The notes below the pieces were generated by a model. It saw nothing but the letters and a program-made list of their open reading frames with translations, searched no databases and had not been told where the DNA came from. DNA of 64,000 nt, from contig QNQO01000222.1 of NCBI GenBank assembly GCA_003290165.1, positions 248,001-312,000 of the forward strand. The letters run 5' to 3'. The DNA comes from Berberis thunbergii (lineage: Eukaryota; Streptophyta; Magnoliopsida; Ranunculales; Berberidaceae). The position numbers and the translations under genes were made by a program. Shown one piece after another: positions 37,223 through 49,289 of the stretch. Within the stretch, counting starts at the first letter, position 1, and every line of letters starts with the position of its first letter.

Positions 37223-38617
37223 ATTCCAATCAATGTGATGGAAAACCATCCGAGATAGGATCTTGTTGAATTCTATGGTGCTCGAAATGTGTGTCACATA
37301 TATGATTCCATGTATGAAGAGAATAAATTGATCATGTCTACCTCGATTTGTCGGAAGCTGAAAACGTTATTGTCATTGTTTTAATGCAAGAAATACCCTA
37401 AATTTGCTAACTTTGGTATAGTTTGAAATAAGTAATCAAAATCAGTTGTCCGTGATTGTCCTAAACGACAATTTTGATTACTGATGTGTTTGTTTTATTG
37501 TAAATAGATTTCCTTCCAAGGAATTAGCCAGTTCGATTCAATACTTCAATTTTTAATATCTCAAAATATCAAAAGTTGATTGCCTATGACATTTTAACTT
37601 GTAGCAACTTTATGAAATAACTTTAAATTTTTACCCTTTTGGTAAATATTGGTTGCACAGTATTCTACCTCCGTTGTTTAAAGACTTGTTATGAAGGTGA
37701 AGTAGTCAGATTGTATTTTGAAACAGTTGTACATTTCTTGTTTATTTGTTGTTATATGAAATTGATTAAAATATTTGTCGTCAACAGTTGATTTTGTTCA
37801 TTTGTCCCTCAATCCTTTTACTTGAATTCTTCTACTTTTTAATACTAGTATAAATATCTAAGCAGGGTCATGCCAAAACCAAGTTACTCATCTGGCACCA
37901 ATACAAGGCCCTCACCGCCAATTAGACTGTTTTGCTTTGAATCCATGCAAGTTTAAGTTACTGGATTGTACGACATAGATAATTATGTGTTCTAAATGGT
38001 TTGTTGTGAATCTCCAACACGACAAGTAAATCAAGGAAATTAGTCATCTTTATAATGTAGTCAGTAGTGATGGGAATAAGCTTCTCATTCATTTAATTAA
38101 TACTTCAGTTGCAAGCATTTTAAGAGTTTCATTGTCCAACCCAGTCCTATGGTGTGCAATTTTGGTCTAAAGCCACTTGTCTTCCAAGACATCTGTCATA
38201 AGTATATTTTAGTCGTCATTCATATGAAACGAATCCGCCGCTCATTTTATAATTTAGCAAATATCGATTTATGAGTTCAATTGTGTTGTCATTCAGTTCA
38301 AGTTTAAGTTCATCCATGCTCAAACCAATATCTATTTGTACTGCTATTGTTGGTATAAATCCTAAAGAAGCTTCGTGGTACAACAAGTAAGTGGCCTATC
38401 ACTAGTATAAGTCAATCGTGGTCGATTTCGAATCAATGTAATCTCATTTGAAATTAATCTTATTTCTAAGTCTTGAAAAACATTTTTTTCTTGAAGTTCA
38501 TTGCTACCCAATTTAATGGTATATACTTTACAATTTGCCAAACTCAACACTCTCCATCTCAATTACCATCCATCCATTCAAATCAAATTTAAGTAGTGCC
38601 ATTCTTTCTACATACTC
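37223..38617. other. No recognised gene
   Basis: AT-rich sequence without exons or element ends that I can identify. Confidence 0.3.
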
Positions 38618-38633
38618 AATTAATCACTCCACT

Positions 38634-39720
38634 GGCTTTGATTCCTAAAATTGATAATCCAGGTTCCTTTTCTGATTTTCGCCCAATCAGTCTGTGCAAT
38701 GTAATATATAAGATCTTCAGTAAAATCCTTTGCAATATGATGGTAGATATTTTGCCTCGGTTGATCTCTCAGGAGCAGGGAGCTTTTGTCAAAGGCAGAT
38801 TTATTGGGGAAAATATTGGTCTGGCACAGGAATTGATTAGAGACATTAACAGGAAGGTCTTTGGAGACAATGTGGTGTTGAAAATTGACATGGAAAAAGC
38901 CTATGACAGATTGGAGTGGAATTTCTTGCTCGCAGTTCTTAAAAAATTTGGTTTTAGTGGGAGATTCTGCCATCTCATCTCCAACTGCATCGCCTTTTGT
39001 GGATTTTCGGTTTTGCTCCAGGGAGCATACCAAGGCTTTTTCAGATCCACTAGGGGTTTAAGGCAAGGCGACCCTCTTTCCCCATTTCTTTTTATCATTG
39101 CCTCTGAAGTATTGAGTAGGGGATTGAAAACAGCTTTTGAGAGTGGTAAAATAGGGTACTATTATACTCCAAGGAATTGCAGTCCTATTTCTCACCTGCT
39201 GTATGCAGATGATACTTTGATCTTCAGTCATGGGATGCATGGAGTTCTTGCGAAGTTATTGTTCCTCCTCGGGACAGAAAATTAATGAGAGTAAAAGTTA
39301 TTTTACTTTGGATGATAAAGTAGCAGCGGAGCGCATTGTGGCTTTGACGAGTTGTACAGGTTTTCGACCTCATGTTGCTCCATTGAAATATTTGGGCGGG
39401 CCAGTGTTCCAAGGGCGAATTAAAATCTCATATTTTGAATATCTAATCACTAAGATTCAGGCTCGTATTCAGGGATGGAAGGCAAAACTGTTATCTCCAG
39501 GAGGCAGATTAATCTTGATTAAACATGTCCTTAGCTCGATTCCTATTTATATCCTTAGTACCATATGTGTACCAAGGAAAGTTTTATCACGGATTAATAG
39601 TTTGCTGGCGGACTTCTTTTGGGGGGATTGCGAAGGCCGACTAAAGAAAAATGGGTGTCATGGGCTAAAATTTGTTTCCCGAAGGCGGAAGATGGTTTGG
39701 GTGTTCGAGATTTGATGGTG
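38634..39720 (+). pseudogene. LINE reverse transcriptase domain, frameshifted
   Basis: The frame contains FRPISLCNVIYKIFSKIL, QGAFVKGRFIGENI, LKIDMEKAYDRLEW (motif A Asp), GLRQGDPLSPFLFII and LLYADDTLIFSHG (motif C with both Asp). A frameshift near 39232 moves the reading to another frame (LRSYCSSSGQKINESKSYF, APLKYLGGPVFQGR, LSPGGRLILIKHVLSSIPIY), and another near 39625 moves it again. The first ~13 codons of the open frame upstream of 38634 come from flanking DNA, not from the LINE. Confidence 0.93.
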
Positions 39721-40625
39721 GTGATGAAGGATTTTCGTATCAAGGCTCTTTGGCGCCTTCTTACTTCAGACTCTTTATGGGCTACCTTTATGAGAAGCAA
39801 ATACTGGCTTCGAGGAGTTGCTTTGATTAGCCAACCTGTGACAGGTGAGTCTTCTCCTTTCTTTAAAGAGATCATGCTTGGGCGACCTTTTCTTTTGCGT
39901 ATCTTGTTTTGGCGTATTGGCATGGGGGATATCAGTTTCTTTGAAGAAAATTGGAACATGGTCGCTTCTTTCAGGATATCGGCGGCTCTAGTTAATCAGG
40001 ATCTTTGGCCTTCAGTTAGCGAAGTGATTTTGACAAATTTTGATCTGGTCCATCCCGATCTCAGGCACTTGGCGCGTGGCCTTTTTGCTGAGAGATTAAG
40101 TGGTGAGGCGCATGAGGCAGACACGTGCGTGTGGGTTCCCAATTCCAGAATGGGCTATTTTCCCTGCATTCAGCCTACGAACTGTTACGAAAACATGGGC
40201 AGGTCAATGAGTTGAGTCCAGAGCTTTGGCACGATATTCTTCCTTCCAGAATCTTAGTATTTGTTTGGAAATTACTCCATAGAGGAGTACCGGTGGATGA
40301 GGAATTATACAGATGTGGCTTGAGTTTGGCCTCTAGATGTCGTTGTTGTAATTTGCCAAAACAAGAATCTTTGAATCATCTCTTTCTAGACGGCGAATTG
40401 GCGATGCAGGTGTGGAGTCATTTTGACAGGATTTTTGAAGTGCATATGCGGCGACCAGCTGAAATTTCAACGGTGCTAGTTATCTGGTTCAAGAGAGCAA
40501 AACGCCATTCGCAGACAGGTGTGTTATACTTTCTTACTCCTATGTTCATTTTATGGGAAATTTGGAAACAGAGATGCAAATGTGTGTATGAAATACGTCC
40601 CCAAATCCGGCCTTTGCTATTTTGA
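39619..40625 (+). pseudogene. LINE connection and zinc-binding (zf-RVT) region, frameshifted
   Basis: Frame 39619-40215 reads KEKWVSWAKICFPKAEDGLG, VRDLMVVMKDFRIKALWRLL and then CVWVPNSRMG. A shift near 40150 passes to 40125-40625, with LWHDILPSRILVFVWKLLHR and CRCCNLPKQESLNHLFLDGE, the Cys-rich zf-RVT motif (CxxC..H). A stop follows at 40625. Confidence 0.88.
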
Positions 40626-40792
40626 ACATTAGGCATCAGTTGCGATTGGCAAATAAGTTTATGATCCCCAAGGAAGTTAGCAGTAATAAGGCACCTTTAC
40701 GGGCTTTGGGGTTGGAGGTGCTACCCGTTAGACGTAAGCGTGTTCGATTGGTTTATTGACATCCCCCACCCATAGATTTTGTTGCGCTAAAT

Positions 40793-41260
40793 GTGGATGG
40801 ATCTTCCCGAAAGGGCAAGGCATCAGGTGGTGTGCTTATTCGAGACTTTCGGGGTCATTGTGTTGTGGGAAAACAAATCTTTTTTGGTGCTGGAACCAAC
40901 AATAAAGCGGAAATGCTTGCACTTGTGGAGGGACTCCGCCTTTGTCTTGCTTGGGGTTTCATAAAGGTGGTAGTCCAAACGGACTCGGCAATGGTTTGTG
41001 GTTGGCTCAAGGATATTTTGAAAATCCCATGGCATTTGGAGAATATTTTGAAAGAAATTAAATTGTTGGTAGCGACAATGACGTTAGATTGCCAACATAT
41101 CTATAGAGATGCCAATGCGGTGGCGGATGCATTAGCAGATAGAGCACAACGAGATCATAGGACTGTTTATTTCGATGGGAGTGAGTTTCCTAGGAGAGTG
41201 GCAGGCTTAATCATGCTTGACAGAGTGCATACGGCATACATTCGTCATGGGGATGCGTAG
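40793..41260 (+). pseudogene. LINE RNase H domain
   Basis: The frame keeps the acidic catalytic pattern: NVDGSSRKGKASGGVLIRD (Asp), NNKAEMLALVEGL (Glu), VQTDSAMVCGWL (Asp) and YRDANAVADALADRA (Asp), typical of the plant L1 RNase H (RVT_3). The ATG at 40793 lies inside the domain; reading continues upstream without it. The domain follows zf-RVT after a ~170-base interval with stops. Confidence 0.9.
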
Positions 41261-41324
41261 TGCGTGTTTATTCGGGCATTCATGGCGATATATAGGCTGG
41301 GAGAAATGTAACATGCTGTGTAGC

Positions 41325-42220
41325 GGACGGCGGTTTGGCTGGACTGCAGACGTTACTAACAGTTTGCATTCTGTATCACAGTCAGATGTGTGGTCTGCGT
41401 TGATGACAGAGCGCGATGCTTGCTTCTGTTGTACATGCTTCTTCAGGCGTCGCGGGGCGGATATTGATTGTTGGGAGGTCGGTTTGTTTCGCTTGCAGGA
41501 CCCCAAGACAGGGTGTGTTGGATTTCTAGCTTGGCAGCCAGAGTGTGCTGCTGACAGAGTCAGCGTTCTGCTGTACGCGCGGTCACAGCGCCGGTGTTTA
41601 CATGGCTGCGATTCAGGTTTTGTGCTGATAAGGGCATGCGGCGAAGCGGAATGCGGCTTGGCTGGACTGCAGACGCGCGTAATAGTCTGCAATCTACAGC
41701 ACAGACAACAATGTGGTCTGCGTAGACAGAGTGCGATGCATGCTTCTGCTGTACGTTTCAGGCGTAGCGGGGCGGAGATTGCAGTCTGCTAGGAAATAGG
41801 TTTGGGTCGCTTGCAGGACCACAAGACAGGGTGTGATGGTTTTCTAGCTTGGCAGCCACAGTGCGCTGCTGGCCGAGTCAGCATTCTGCGGTACACGCTG
41901 TTACAGAGCCGGTGTTTACAATGCTGGAATTCAGAGGTCGAGCGGATAAGGGAATGCGGCGTAGCGGACTGCGTTGGCTGGATTGCAGCCGTCCGCACTC
42001 TGCAGGCAGTATGGTCTGCGTAGATAGAGTTGCTTCTGCTGTACGTTTCAGGCATAGCGGGGCGGAGATTGACGCCTGCTGGGAGACATATTTCAGCTTG
42101 GCAGTCAGAACACGGTCAATGTTCTGCTGTACGCGCTATTACAGCGTAGGTTTTTGGTTTCTACTTCGCTGCGACTCAGAGTTCGTGCGGATAAAGTGGG
42201 TGCTGTCCAGGTTCCTGGAA
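41325..42220 (+). repeat. Tandem repeats (~290-320 bp units) in the LINE 3' UTR
   Basis: CTTCTGYTGTACRT..CAGGCRTMGCGGGGCGGA occurs at 41423, 41743 and 42033, each followed by related sequence (TTGCAGGACC, TTTCTAGCTTGGCAGCC, TCTGCKGTACRCGC, TTACAG..CCGGTGTTTACA). There are about 2.7 copies, with divergence and indels. GC content is clearly higher than in the surroundings. Open frames here on both strands are incidental. Confidence 0.85.
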
Positions 42221-42386
42221 GCTGGTTATTTGGGTTGAGTTCGTTAAATATGCAATGAACTTCACGACAGGTTTAGCTTTTAATTTTTTCTTTGTGTTTC
42301 ATACGGGTAAAGTTGTCACGTACCCCCGTAGCGGTTGTAAGTCAATTTTTTGATAAGTAATAAAGGTCTGGCATTCCATAGTTGCC

Positions 42387-42401
42387 CCTCCTCTCTGGAG
42401 G
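42387..42401 (+). promoter_or_regulatory. 3'-terminal hairpin of the LINE RNA
   Basis: CCTCC-TCTCT-GGAGG forms a 5-bp stem just before the poly(A). The related short LINE at 43122-43136 has CCTCC-AGTGT-GGAGG, the same stem with a different loop. By analogy with other LINEs it may be the reverse-transcriptase recognition site; this is inference. Confidence 0.5.
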
Positions 42402-42436
42402 TTAATTTAAAAAAAAAAAAAATTAATCACTCCACT

Positions 42437-43081
42437 AATAGTTTTACCCATTAAATTATATCCATTTCTCTTCTTCAGTCAAAAAACAAACGTTGCTCTT
42501 TCTTCAATCCACAACAAACCTTCCTCATTGCCACTATTCCAAAGTTGAGCAACATAAGTGAACATAATGTCCAGGTTGGTCATGCAAGGCCCAAGCTTCA
42601 ATCTGAATTAAGGAGTATCATAGAAGTTCAAGTCTTTGATATGTTCCACAAGTTGGGTCCAAAACATTTCTCATGTTGACCACACCATTGTTCCTTATAA
42701 CCCACCACCTCTTGGTTATTAGAATACACCTAGGGAGATTCATTACACCACTTAATTGCTAAGAAAGGAAAAACACATGGAGTGACTTAGATGCATTGCA
42801 AGTGTAAAGGTTGCAAAGACGCGTCATGCTCAGAGAAGGGAGGCCATAGCAAATGGCACCATATCGGTGAAGGTTGAGCCTTAATCCCCACTTTCTAGTC
42901 CCTGAGTTGACGCAAGTATGGTTATTTTTTTTATTTTTTATTTTTTTTCTATCAGTTGCATGTAATATTTAATTGTTGGCTTGTAATGTTCTTCTCATTT
43001 TTATAATGTAAATATATAAAATCTATGAAAGAAACATGAAAGGTAAGTCTTCAAAGTTCTTTGTTCAATAATATAAAATAC
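42437..43081. other. No recognised gene
   Basis: AT-rich DNA between two LINE insertions. No element ends or exons were seen. Confidence 0.3.
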
Positions 43082-43097
43082 ACACCGATGTTGTTTT

Positions 43098-43371
43098 TTA
43101 TTTTTTTTTATTTTTATTAAACCTCCAGTGTGGAGGGGCACCTCTGGAATGCCAGACCTTTATTATTTGTCAAGAAAATTGATTAACAATCAATACGGGG
43201 GTACATGACGACTTTACCCGTGATATAACCAAAACAAAATTGGGTCGCATCCGAAAATTTCTGACTCTATGAGCCACAACCATATTTTTTAACCTCCTCC
43301 TCGTGGCCTTATTACCAATCCCACGAGCATTCCAAAACATAAGATTTTCCAACTATATATTTTTTTCGAAA
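43098..43371 (-). mobile_element. Short, internally deleted LINE of the same family
   Basis: ACACCGATGTTGTTTT flanks it at 43082-43097 and 43372-43387 (16-bp target duplication). On the minus strand it starts with an ORF2 start, MENLMFWNARGIGNKATRRR, the first strand of the endonuclease domain. After ~100 bases it passes directly to the 3' UTR found at 42300-42405 (CGTACCCCCGTA-like, TAATAAAGGTCTGGCATTCC) and an A-rich tail. About 4-5 kb of the middle is therefore missing. Confidence 0.85.
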
Positions 43372-43959
43372 ACACCGATGTTGTTTTATTCCTCATTATA
43401 CAACTATATGGCGTTCAATTGACGATGGTGTTTTTGGTGAAGTTTGGAGCTAGGGGTCGTTTTAATGCTATGGCATTTTGTGTCTCTTATATTTTTTTGT
43501 ATGTGGTGGTCTTTTTGTGTCTATTATATTTTGTATTATTGCTCATATTTTGGTCTTATATTTTGGTTCCTGTAATATATAAAAATGTCGGTTGTGCTAA
43601 TGGAGTCGGCTTATTTTTTCTAATATAGTCAGTCCTACTAAATTTATTTGGTTAATCAAAACTTAGCACAAGTGAAGATTACAACTTTTTTCGTACCAGT
43701 TGATAGTCCAACCAAACCCTTCCATGGCCATCATAAATTTTAATATCATCTTAATTTTCGTATTTTGATCAATTTAATAGAAAGCACCGATTTTTAAATG
43801 ACACTGACTTCAATTTGGTCGATAAATAAGAAATCAATCAATATTATACAATTACTACTGTAATTTGAGAGTTGTCTTATTCCATCATTTTAGTTTCAAA
43901 CCAAAGAGCATGAAACTTCTTCTCTTGCAGGTCACGAGCAAACCTCAAAGTAGACGTCT

Positions 43960-44860
43960 CTAGACATTAACTTCGATGTCTCAAATCCAATCCAATTTAC
44001 AACTCGAACGAAGCTAGATCAAGAATTGAGCGACAATATCGTTTATTTGAATGCCGACTAGAATAAATTGATGACAAATCAACAATTTGTTGGACGTGTC
44101 CCTCTTATATATTTAGATTCAAACTAAAAAAAATGATACTCTTTTTGAATGGGGGCCATTATATTAGAAATTAACTTTGAGGATTGCAATCCAATTCAAT
44201 TCACACAACTCGAACGAAATAAGGTCAAGAATTGAGCGACAAAACCATTTTATTTCAGTGACGACTACAATAAATAGATGACATATGGTTTGTTGAACGT
44301 GTGACTCTTGCACATCTACTTTCGAATCCAATAGAATGATACACATGAATGGGGGCCATGAGCTAACATAAAGTTATGATATTAGATATTAATTGCGATG
44401 ACTCCAATCCAATCCAATTCGTAGCTTGAACGAAGTAAGATCAAGAGTTGAGCGACGACAACATTTTATTTAGTCGATGACTACAATAAACTGATGATAG
44501 ATCAACGATTTATTGGATGGATCACTCTTACATATTTACTTTCGAACCCAAAAGCATGACACTCCTTTTGAATGGGGCCATAAGCTAACTTAAACTTCTT
44601 ACATAATATATTAATTTTGATGACTCCAATCCATTCCAGATACAACTCGAACGAAGTTAAATAAAAACTTGAGTGAAAAAACCATTTTATTTCAACGATG
44701 GCTACAACAAAATGATGACAAATGGTGTGTCAGACGTGTCATGATTACGTATCTACTTTCGAACCGAAAGTGTGAAATTTTTTTTTGGGGCTACGAAATA
44801 ACTTAAAGTTCTAATATTATATATTTACCTCGATATCTCCAATTCAATCTAAGGATAGTT
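43960..44860. repeat. Tandem array, ~206-221-bp unit, four or more copies
   Basis: CCAATCCAATT..ACTCGAACGAAG occurs at about 44005, 44211, 44427 and 44648 (position of CGAACGAA or its equivalent). Each copy is followed by AAGAATTGAGCGACAA, a TTTTATTT tract, CGACTACAATAAA.TGATGACA, GACGTGTC, ATCTACTTTCGAAC and AATGGGGGCCAT. A fifth partial copy begins near 44845. The units have diverged. Confidence 0.85.
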
Positions 44861-45299
44861 TCATTGCCCTCTTCATCCTTATTCTTTCAAATCACTTGAC
44901 AACAGTCATGGGCTGAAAGTGATGGGAATTTTCATGGGGTCCCCCATTCACAGTACATTTCATAATTAATTGAAAATGAATTGTCTCTATCCCCCCCCCC
45001 CCCCCCCCACAATCAGGTTAAACCTTGCAATCCTCGTCCCCCATTTCTCCATTTCTCCATTCAAACCTTCCCAAATTTAGACAATGCTTTGCCCATTCTA
45101 CATCATTTCGACCAACGATTTTTGTCGCGCCCTCCCAATTCTTTCTCTTCTTCCCAACTTCGTTTGTTGTTTCGTTCGTGTTATTTAGGTAATCTCAACA
45201 TGAAATTACATTATTCCTCTAAATGTAGTTGAAAAGAGGATTCGGGAAAAAATAAAAAAACTCAACAACCGACGCTAGTAAACAAATAAACGTCCTCAC

Positions 45300-46850
45300 T
45301 TTTGGATTTCTCGAGAGCATTTCCAAAGTGGGCTTAACTTGATGCAAGGTAATCAGAGATTCTTAGCTGAATGGAAAGTAGTCAAAGATGTTGACAAATA
45401 TCTGCATGATCAGTTAGGCAATATCCTACATCATCCTTCATTAGGGGTTTAATTAAGTTTAACCATGCCATGTTCTGTCGGGAGCTTTTTGTACATATCA
45501 ACTCTAACTACAATGTAATTGACGAAGAAAGTATGATTTTTACAACTACAGTGCAAATGCAATTTTCAATGTTGAAGTTGAATCTTGAGGTGGGCACAGG
45601 AGGAGATGGACCTCATCCGATCCTGTCCCATTTTCAGGACCGGGACAGGATACACCTCATTCCTTTCCAAACGGGATGAGTAGGTACAAAAAGATTCGTT
45701 TGCAGTCCAAAATTTTAAAAAAACTGCTAAAATACGTTATGTACCCTGACCAAGATGTTGTGTTGATTCACAAATGCAAGCATGGTATCGGGGTTGTAAT
45801 AATCTTATTGCATAGGGAATCTTTCATTGTTATGCCACTTCATTTCATTGGCGAATGTAGCATATTTGAATCTTGAAGCAAACCAGTTTTGATATTTAGT
45901 ATTATTGATGAGATTTACACTCATGGCACAACTAATTGGGAATTCTGGCCTAGTTTGATGAAGGGAGATTTTTGCACCTGCTAGTCTAGTGCCATATGCG
46001 TCAGTTGCTAGGATCCGCATAGTACTTTTGCGGCTCATGCAAGAATTGATAGAATTTGATATCTTACAAAACATTTAATTTCACTGAATTGCATTTTTGA
46101 ATAGTGATTTTTGAGTTTAATAATATTAAATATTAAAAAAATCAGTTTGGAACGTGACGAGATGGACGAAATTGAAAATCTCCATACCGATCGCATCCCA
46201 CTCTAGATCAGGACGGGACATGATTGTGAGATGAGCTGCCCACCCATAGTTGAATCTTTGTGGAGGACTTTGGGTTTGGATCCTCCAAGGATCCAATTCC
46301 TTTTCCTTGTGAAGGAACATTTTGACCAATGAAATATGCAAGTCATTTTTCATGGGGGGGTGTAGAGATCCACAATAAAAATGCTCATTTCTACAAAGCA
46401 ATCGTTGTTAAGGATAACCTTAGGCTACTCTATATCTTCCACAGTAATTTGCTACGAAGGCATGTGAACACTCAAGTCACCAAAGAAGTTCTTTACTTGA
46501 CATATCTACTTAGCATGAATAGAACCATTGACGTTGGTCGCATCATGTGGCTAAAGATGGTGGCCGAGTTCATGAAGAATTGGGAAAGAGCCAAAAAAGG
46601 AGTTCCCTATGTGAATATGACTACTAAAATGATATGTGATCATGGTGTCAACATTGACAAGTTTGGACCCGAGAAAGGTACACCCAAACAATTGGAAAGC
46701 AATTATAGCACAAATGTTATCTGCAACAAAAGAAGCTGGGGTATTGTGCATCACAAGTTGAACTTACGATTTTGCACGGTTGGGAGTATACATCACACTC
46801 AACAACTTCATACTGCAAGGATGAATGGGGGTTCAACTACTTGTCGTTAG
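45300..46850 (+). pseudogene. Decayed 'plant transposon protein'-like ORF, split by a hAT-like element
   Basis: Before the insert, frames read FLAEWKVVKDVDKYLHDQLG and FCRELFVHINSNYNVIDEES. After it come KNAHFYKAIVVKDNLRLLYI, LRRHVNTQVTKEVLYLTYLL and IMWLKMVAEFMKNWERAKKG. This resembles the putative plant transposon protein domain of Ty3/gypsy (Athila-type) gag-region ORFs, with several frameshifts. The assignment rests on my memory of the family's general wording and is tentative. A C16 run at 44993-45008 lies upstream. Confidence 0.4.
45586..46249. mobile_element. hAT-like non-autonomous element
   Basis: The left end TGAGGTGGGCA and the right end (other strand) CTATGGGTGGGCAGC are similar inverted termini. 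TTGAATCT is duplicated at 45578-45585 and 46250-46257 (8 bp, extendable to AGTTGAATCT). GATGGAC and ACGGGACAGGAT-type blocks occur inverted near both ends. It has no transposase and interrupts the ORF above. Confidence 0.65.
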
Positions 46851-47668
46851 AGCCTAAAAACATTTAGGCCTTGATGTTGATTACACTGATAGTTGCGAAA
46901 ACAAAAAATCAGTTGGTCGAGGTCGAAGAAATTTAAGACGAGCATCCCATCGATATAGGTGTTGTCTTTTTGTATTAGATATATATTGCTACTATTTAGA
47001 TCAATCGATAATTTACATTTCCGTTTCACTTAACCTTTCATTATAACGAATTAATGTTTGAGATGATAATTGACATTGCATCTAAACCTATGCTGATAAA
47101 TCATATGTTGACATTTAATTTACTTTGATTTTTTATTATTATATATGTTATTCAGATGTCTTTTAGTAAGTTTGTTTAAATTTATAGGCGGTAATGAACT
47201 CTGGTAATATATCATAGGGCATCAGTTCAGTTTGTTACAATCATTATTTGTGTTTGATATATGTGGTTCTCTTTAGATCAATCAGTGACTCACAGTTGCA
47301 ACAATTGGTCTTGTATTTATATCTAATTAGTTTGCTTAAATTTATAAGCGGCAATGACATGACAATTGGTTTAAATTTGAGTTGTGAATTTGATTGATTC
47401 GTGACATCGGCATCGAAGTTTATAAAATATACAATGAAGTAGAAAATGAAATGGGACAAATCTCAATTTACATTTGTAGTTGTAAGATAGATTGATAAAA
47501 AAATGCAAATTCACGTAATATTATTATTTATGATTGGACTACCTACTGATTAGGAAAACATACTGTAATGATTACTGGTGTCATGTATCAATAAATCAAT
47601 CGAGTTGTTGAAAAGGTTTGGTGCTACTTTTATACTTGTGTTGTAAACATATTGTAACTGTCACCGGT
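46851..47668. other. No recognised gene
   Basis: AT-rich. A fragment with AGTTTGCTTAAATTTATA..GCGG.AATGA is repeated (near 47166 and 47328). It ends at GGT, the three bases next to the CACTA end. Confidence 0.3.
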
Positions 47669-48130
47669 CACTACACCAAAAATATCCATCAGCAACGGTT
47701 TGAGACCGTGGGGGTAACCCATTGTCACGGCTTAGAGGCGTCGCGAAATCATCATTCACGGCTATAAACCGTGGCAAAACATTTTAGCAACGGTTTTATG
47801 CTCGAGGAGGCGTGATGATTTTCTGCATGTAGCCACGGTTATAAGCCGTTGCTACAATAGTGGCCACGGTTATTAGCCATTGCAATATGGCCATGGTTTA
47901 AAGCTGTGGCAACTATGATGGCCACGGTCATAAGCCGTGGCAATGATGATGACAACGGTTTAATTAAGCCGTTGCAAGCGTGCCGACCACGGTTTTAAGC
48001 CGTGGCAATAATAGTGGCCATGGTTATAAGCCGTTGCAACATGGCCACGGTTATTAGTCGTTGCAATATGGCCACGGTTATAAGCCGTGGCAATGATTAT
48101 GAGCACAGTTTAATTTAGCCGTTGCAAGCG
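47669..48130. repeat. 3' terminal and subterminal repeats of the TNP2-coding CACTA
   Basis: Repeats such as GCCACGGTTATAAGCCGTGGC, alternating with GTTGCAA variants, occur about fifteen times with ~25-45-base spacing. The outer ~130 bases, including GGCGTCGCGAAATC and TTTTAGCAACGGTTTTATGC, align with the reverse complement of the inner element's right end. Confidence 0.88.
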
Positions 48131-49289
48131 TATGTTGTTCTGCAGGATTATTGAATCACATGTTGCAGTTCTTCTGACAAGGATCAATGCATAATTGAGA
48201 CTAACCTGACAGGAAGTAGCAATGTAGATTAGAGAGTGGTCAAGAAAGAATGCTGAATTGCCACTAGATCAAGCAGAATTGATAGAAGAAATAAGAACAG
48301 ATTGCATGTATTGATAGAAATTGTAGACAATTTGAGATGTTCAGTCTCCCTATGAGCAGAGCTCAATGTACAAAGTGTTTACAAAATGAATGAATGCATG
48401 TTTCTCATATTACTCTTCTTATTTATAGACATTGCTAACACAACACTACAATGTATCTAACAAACTTTGTATATAGCACCTAACAAACTTTGTAACACCT
48501 AACAGAGCACCTAACAGCTCCTCGCACCTGCAGCTCCAGCCCGCACTCGCACTGCCAATTGGGAGTTTAGCTCTACCTGTTTGTGCTGCTTCTAGTAGCA
48601 TCTCTTCCTGAGTCATTCTCTTCTCCTCGCCTTCTTTCTTTCTTTTATTGGCTGAGTAATTTAAAAAAAAAGTGGTTGTTAGAACTTACATATTTTTTAC
48701 AAAATATCTTTATGAGCATCATAAATAAGGATTTAACATTAACCACAGTGATGTAGAGGGAAGGAAATGCAGACACGGAAAAAATGAATAGCATACGTGC
48801 GAAAATACTTAGTAATGCACAGTTATACGACACAATGTAGCCGAAACTAACCTTCATGGTTGCTTGCATGGCTGCTTGTATAGCTTCTCTTTTTGCTAGC
48901 CTTACAATGACTGAAGTTGTGCTTCCTGAGTTGTATCCAAATAAACAAACAAAACAAACCTGAGTTGTATCTTTCTCAGGAATAATCTGATGGCTTCAGT
49001 CCATCAAATGAGGTTCATCCTCTTCTTTCAATACATGTTTCACAAGACGAGCAAAGCCCTCGTGAAGAAGAATATTTTGAAGATAAGATTTACCATTTCC
49101 CTATAGACAATTAACGTCCCCATCTACCTCCTCTTCCTCCAAAACTGCCTCTGCCACTTCTAAGAATGCCTCACATGTGAATCAGGTCAACTGACTGTTA
49201 GAGGGGAATAACAATGTTGGACAAAGCAAAGAGAAACATTATGTACGAGGAGAATAGGCAACTATAATGTAAATACAGCATGAGTATAC
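48131..49289. other. 3' region of the CACTA element without recognised gene
   Basis: This probably holds the 3' UTR of the second ORF. Short coding-like patches on the minus strand (around 49010-49130) are not recognised. Confidence 0.3.

Larger units (their letters stand above)
38634..42420 (+). mobile_element. 5'-truncated L1-type LINE with 16-bp target duplication
   Basis: AATTAATCACTCCACT occurs at 38618-38633 and directly after the A-tail at 42421-42436. The element begins abruptly inside the reverse transcriptase domain, a typical 5' truncation, and runs through RT, zinc-binding and RNase H regions, a 3' UTR with tandem repeats, and a poly(A) tract. Endonuclease and ORF1 are missing. 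Its 3' end is related to the short copy at 43098-43371. Confidence 0.95.

Noticed and set aside
38596..38633. Start codon at 38596 as the LINE ORF start
   Set aside because: The first 13 codons lie in the flanking DNA and the target duplication; the LINE itself starts at 38634 within the RT domain.
41207..42238. Long open frames after the LINE RNase H domain
   Set aside because: They follow the GC-rich tandem repeats, occur on both strands and lack motifs.
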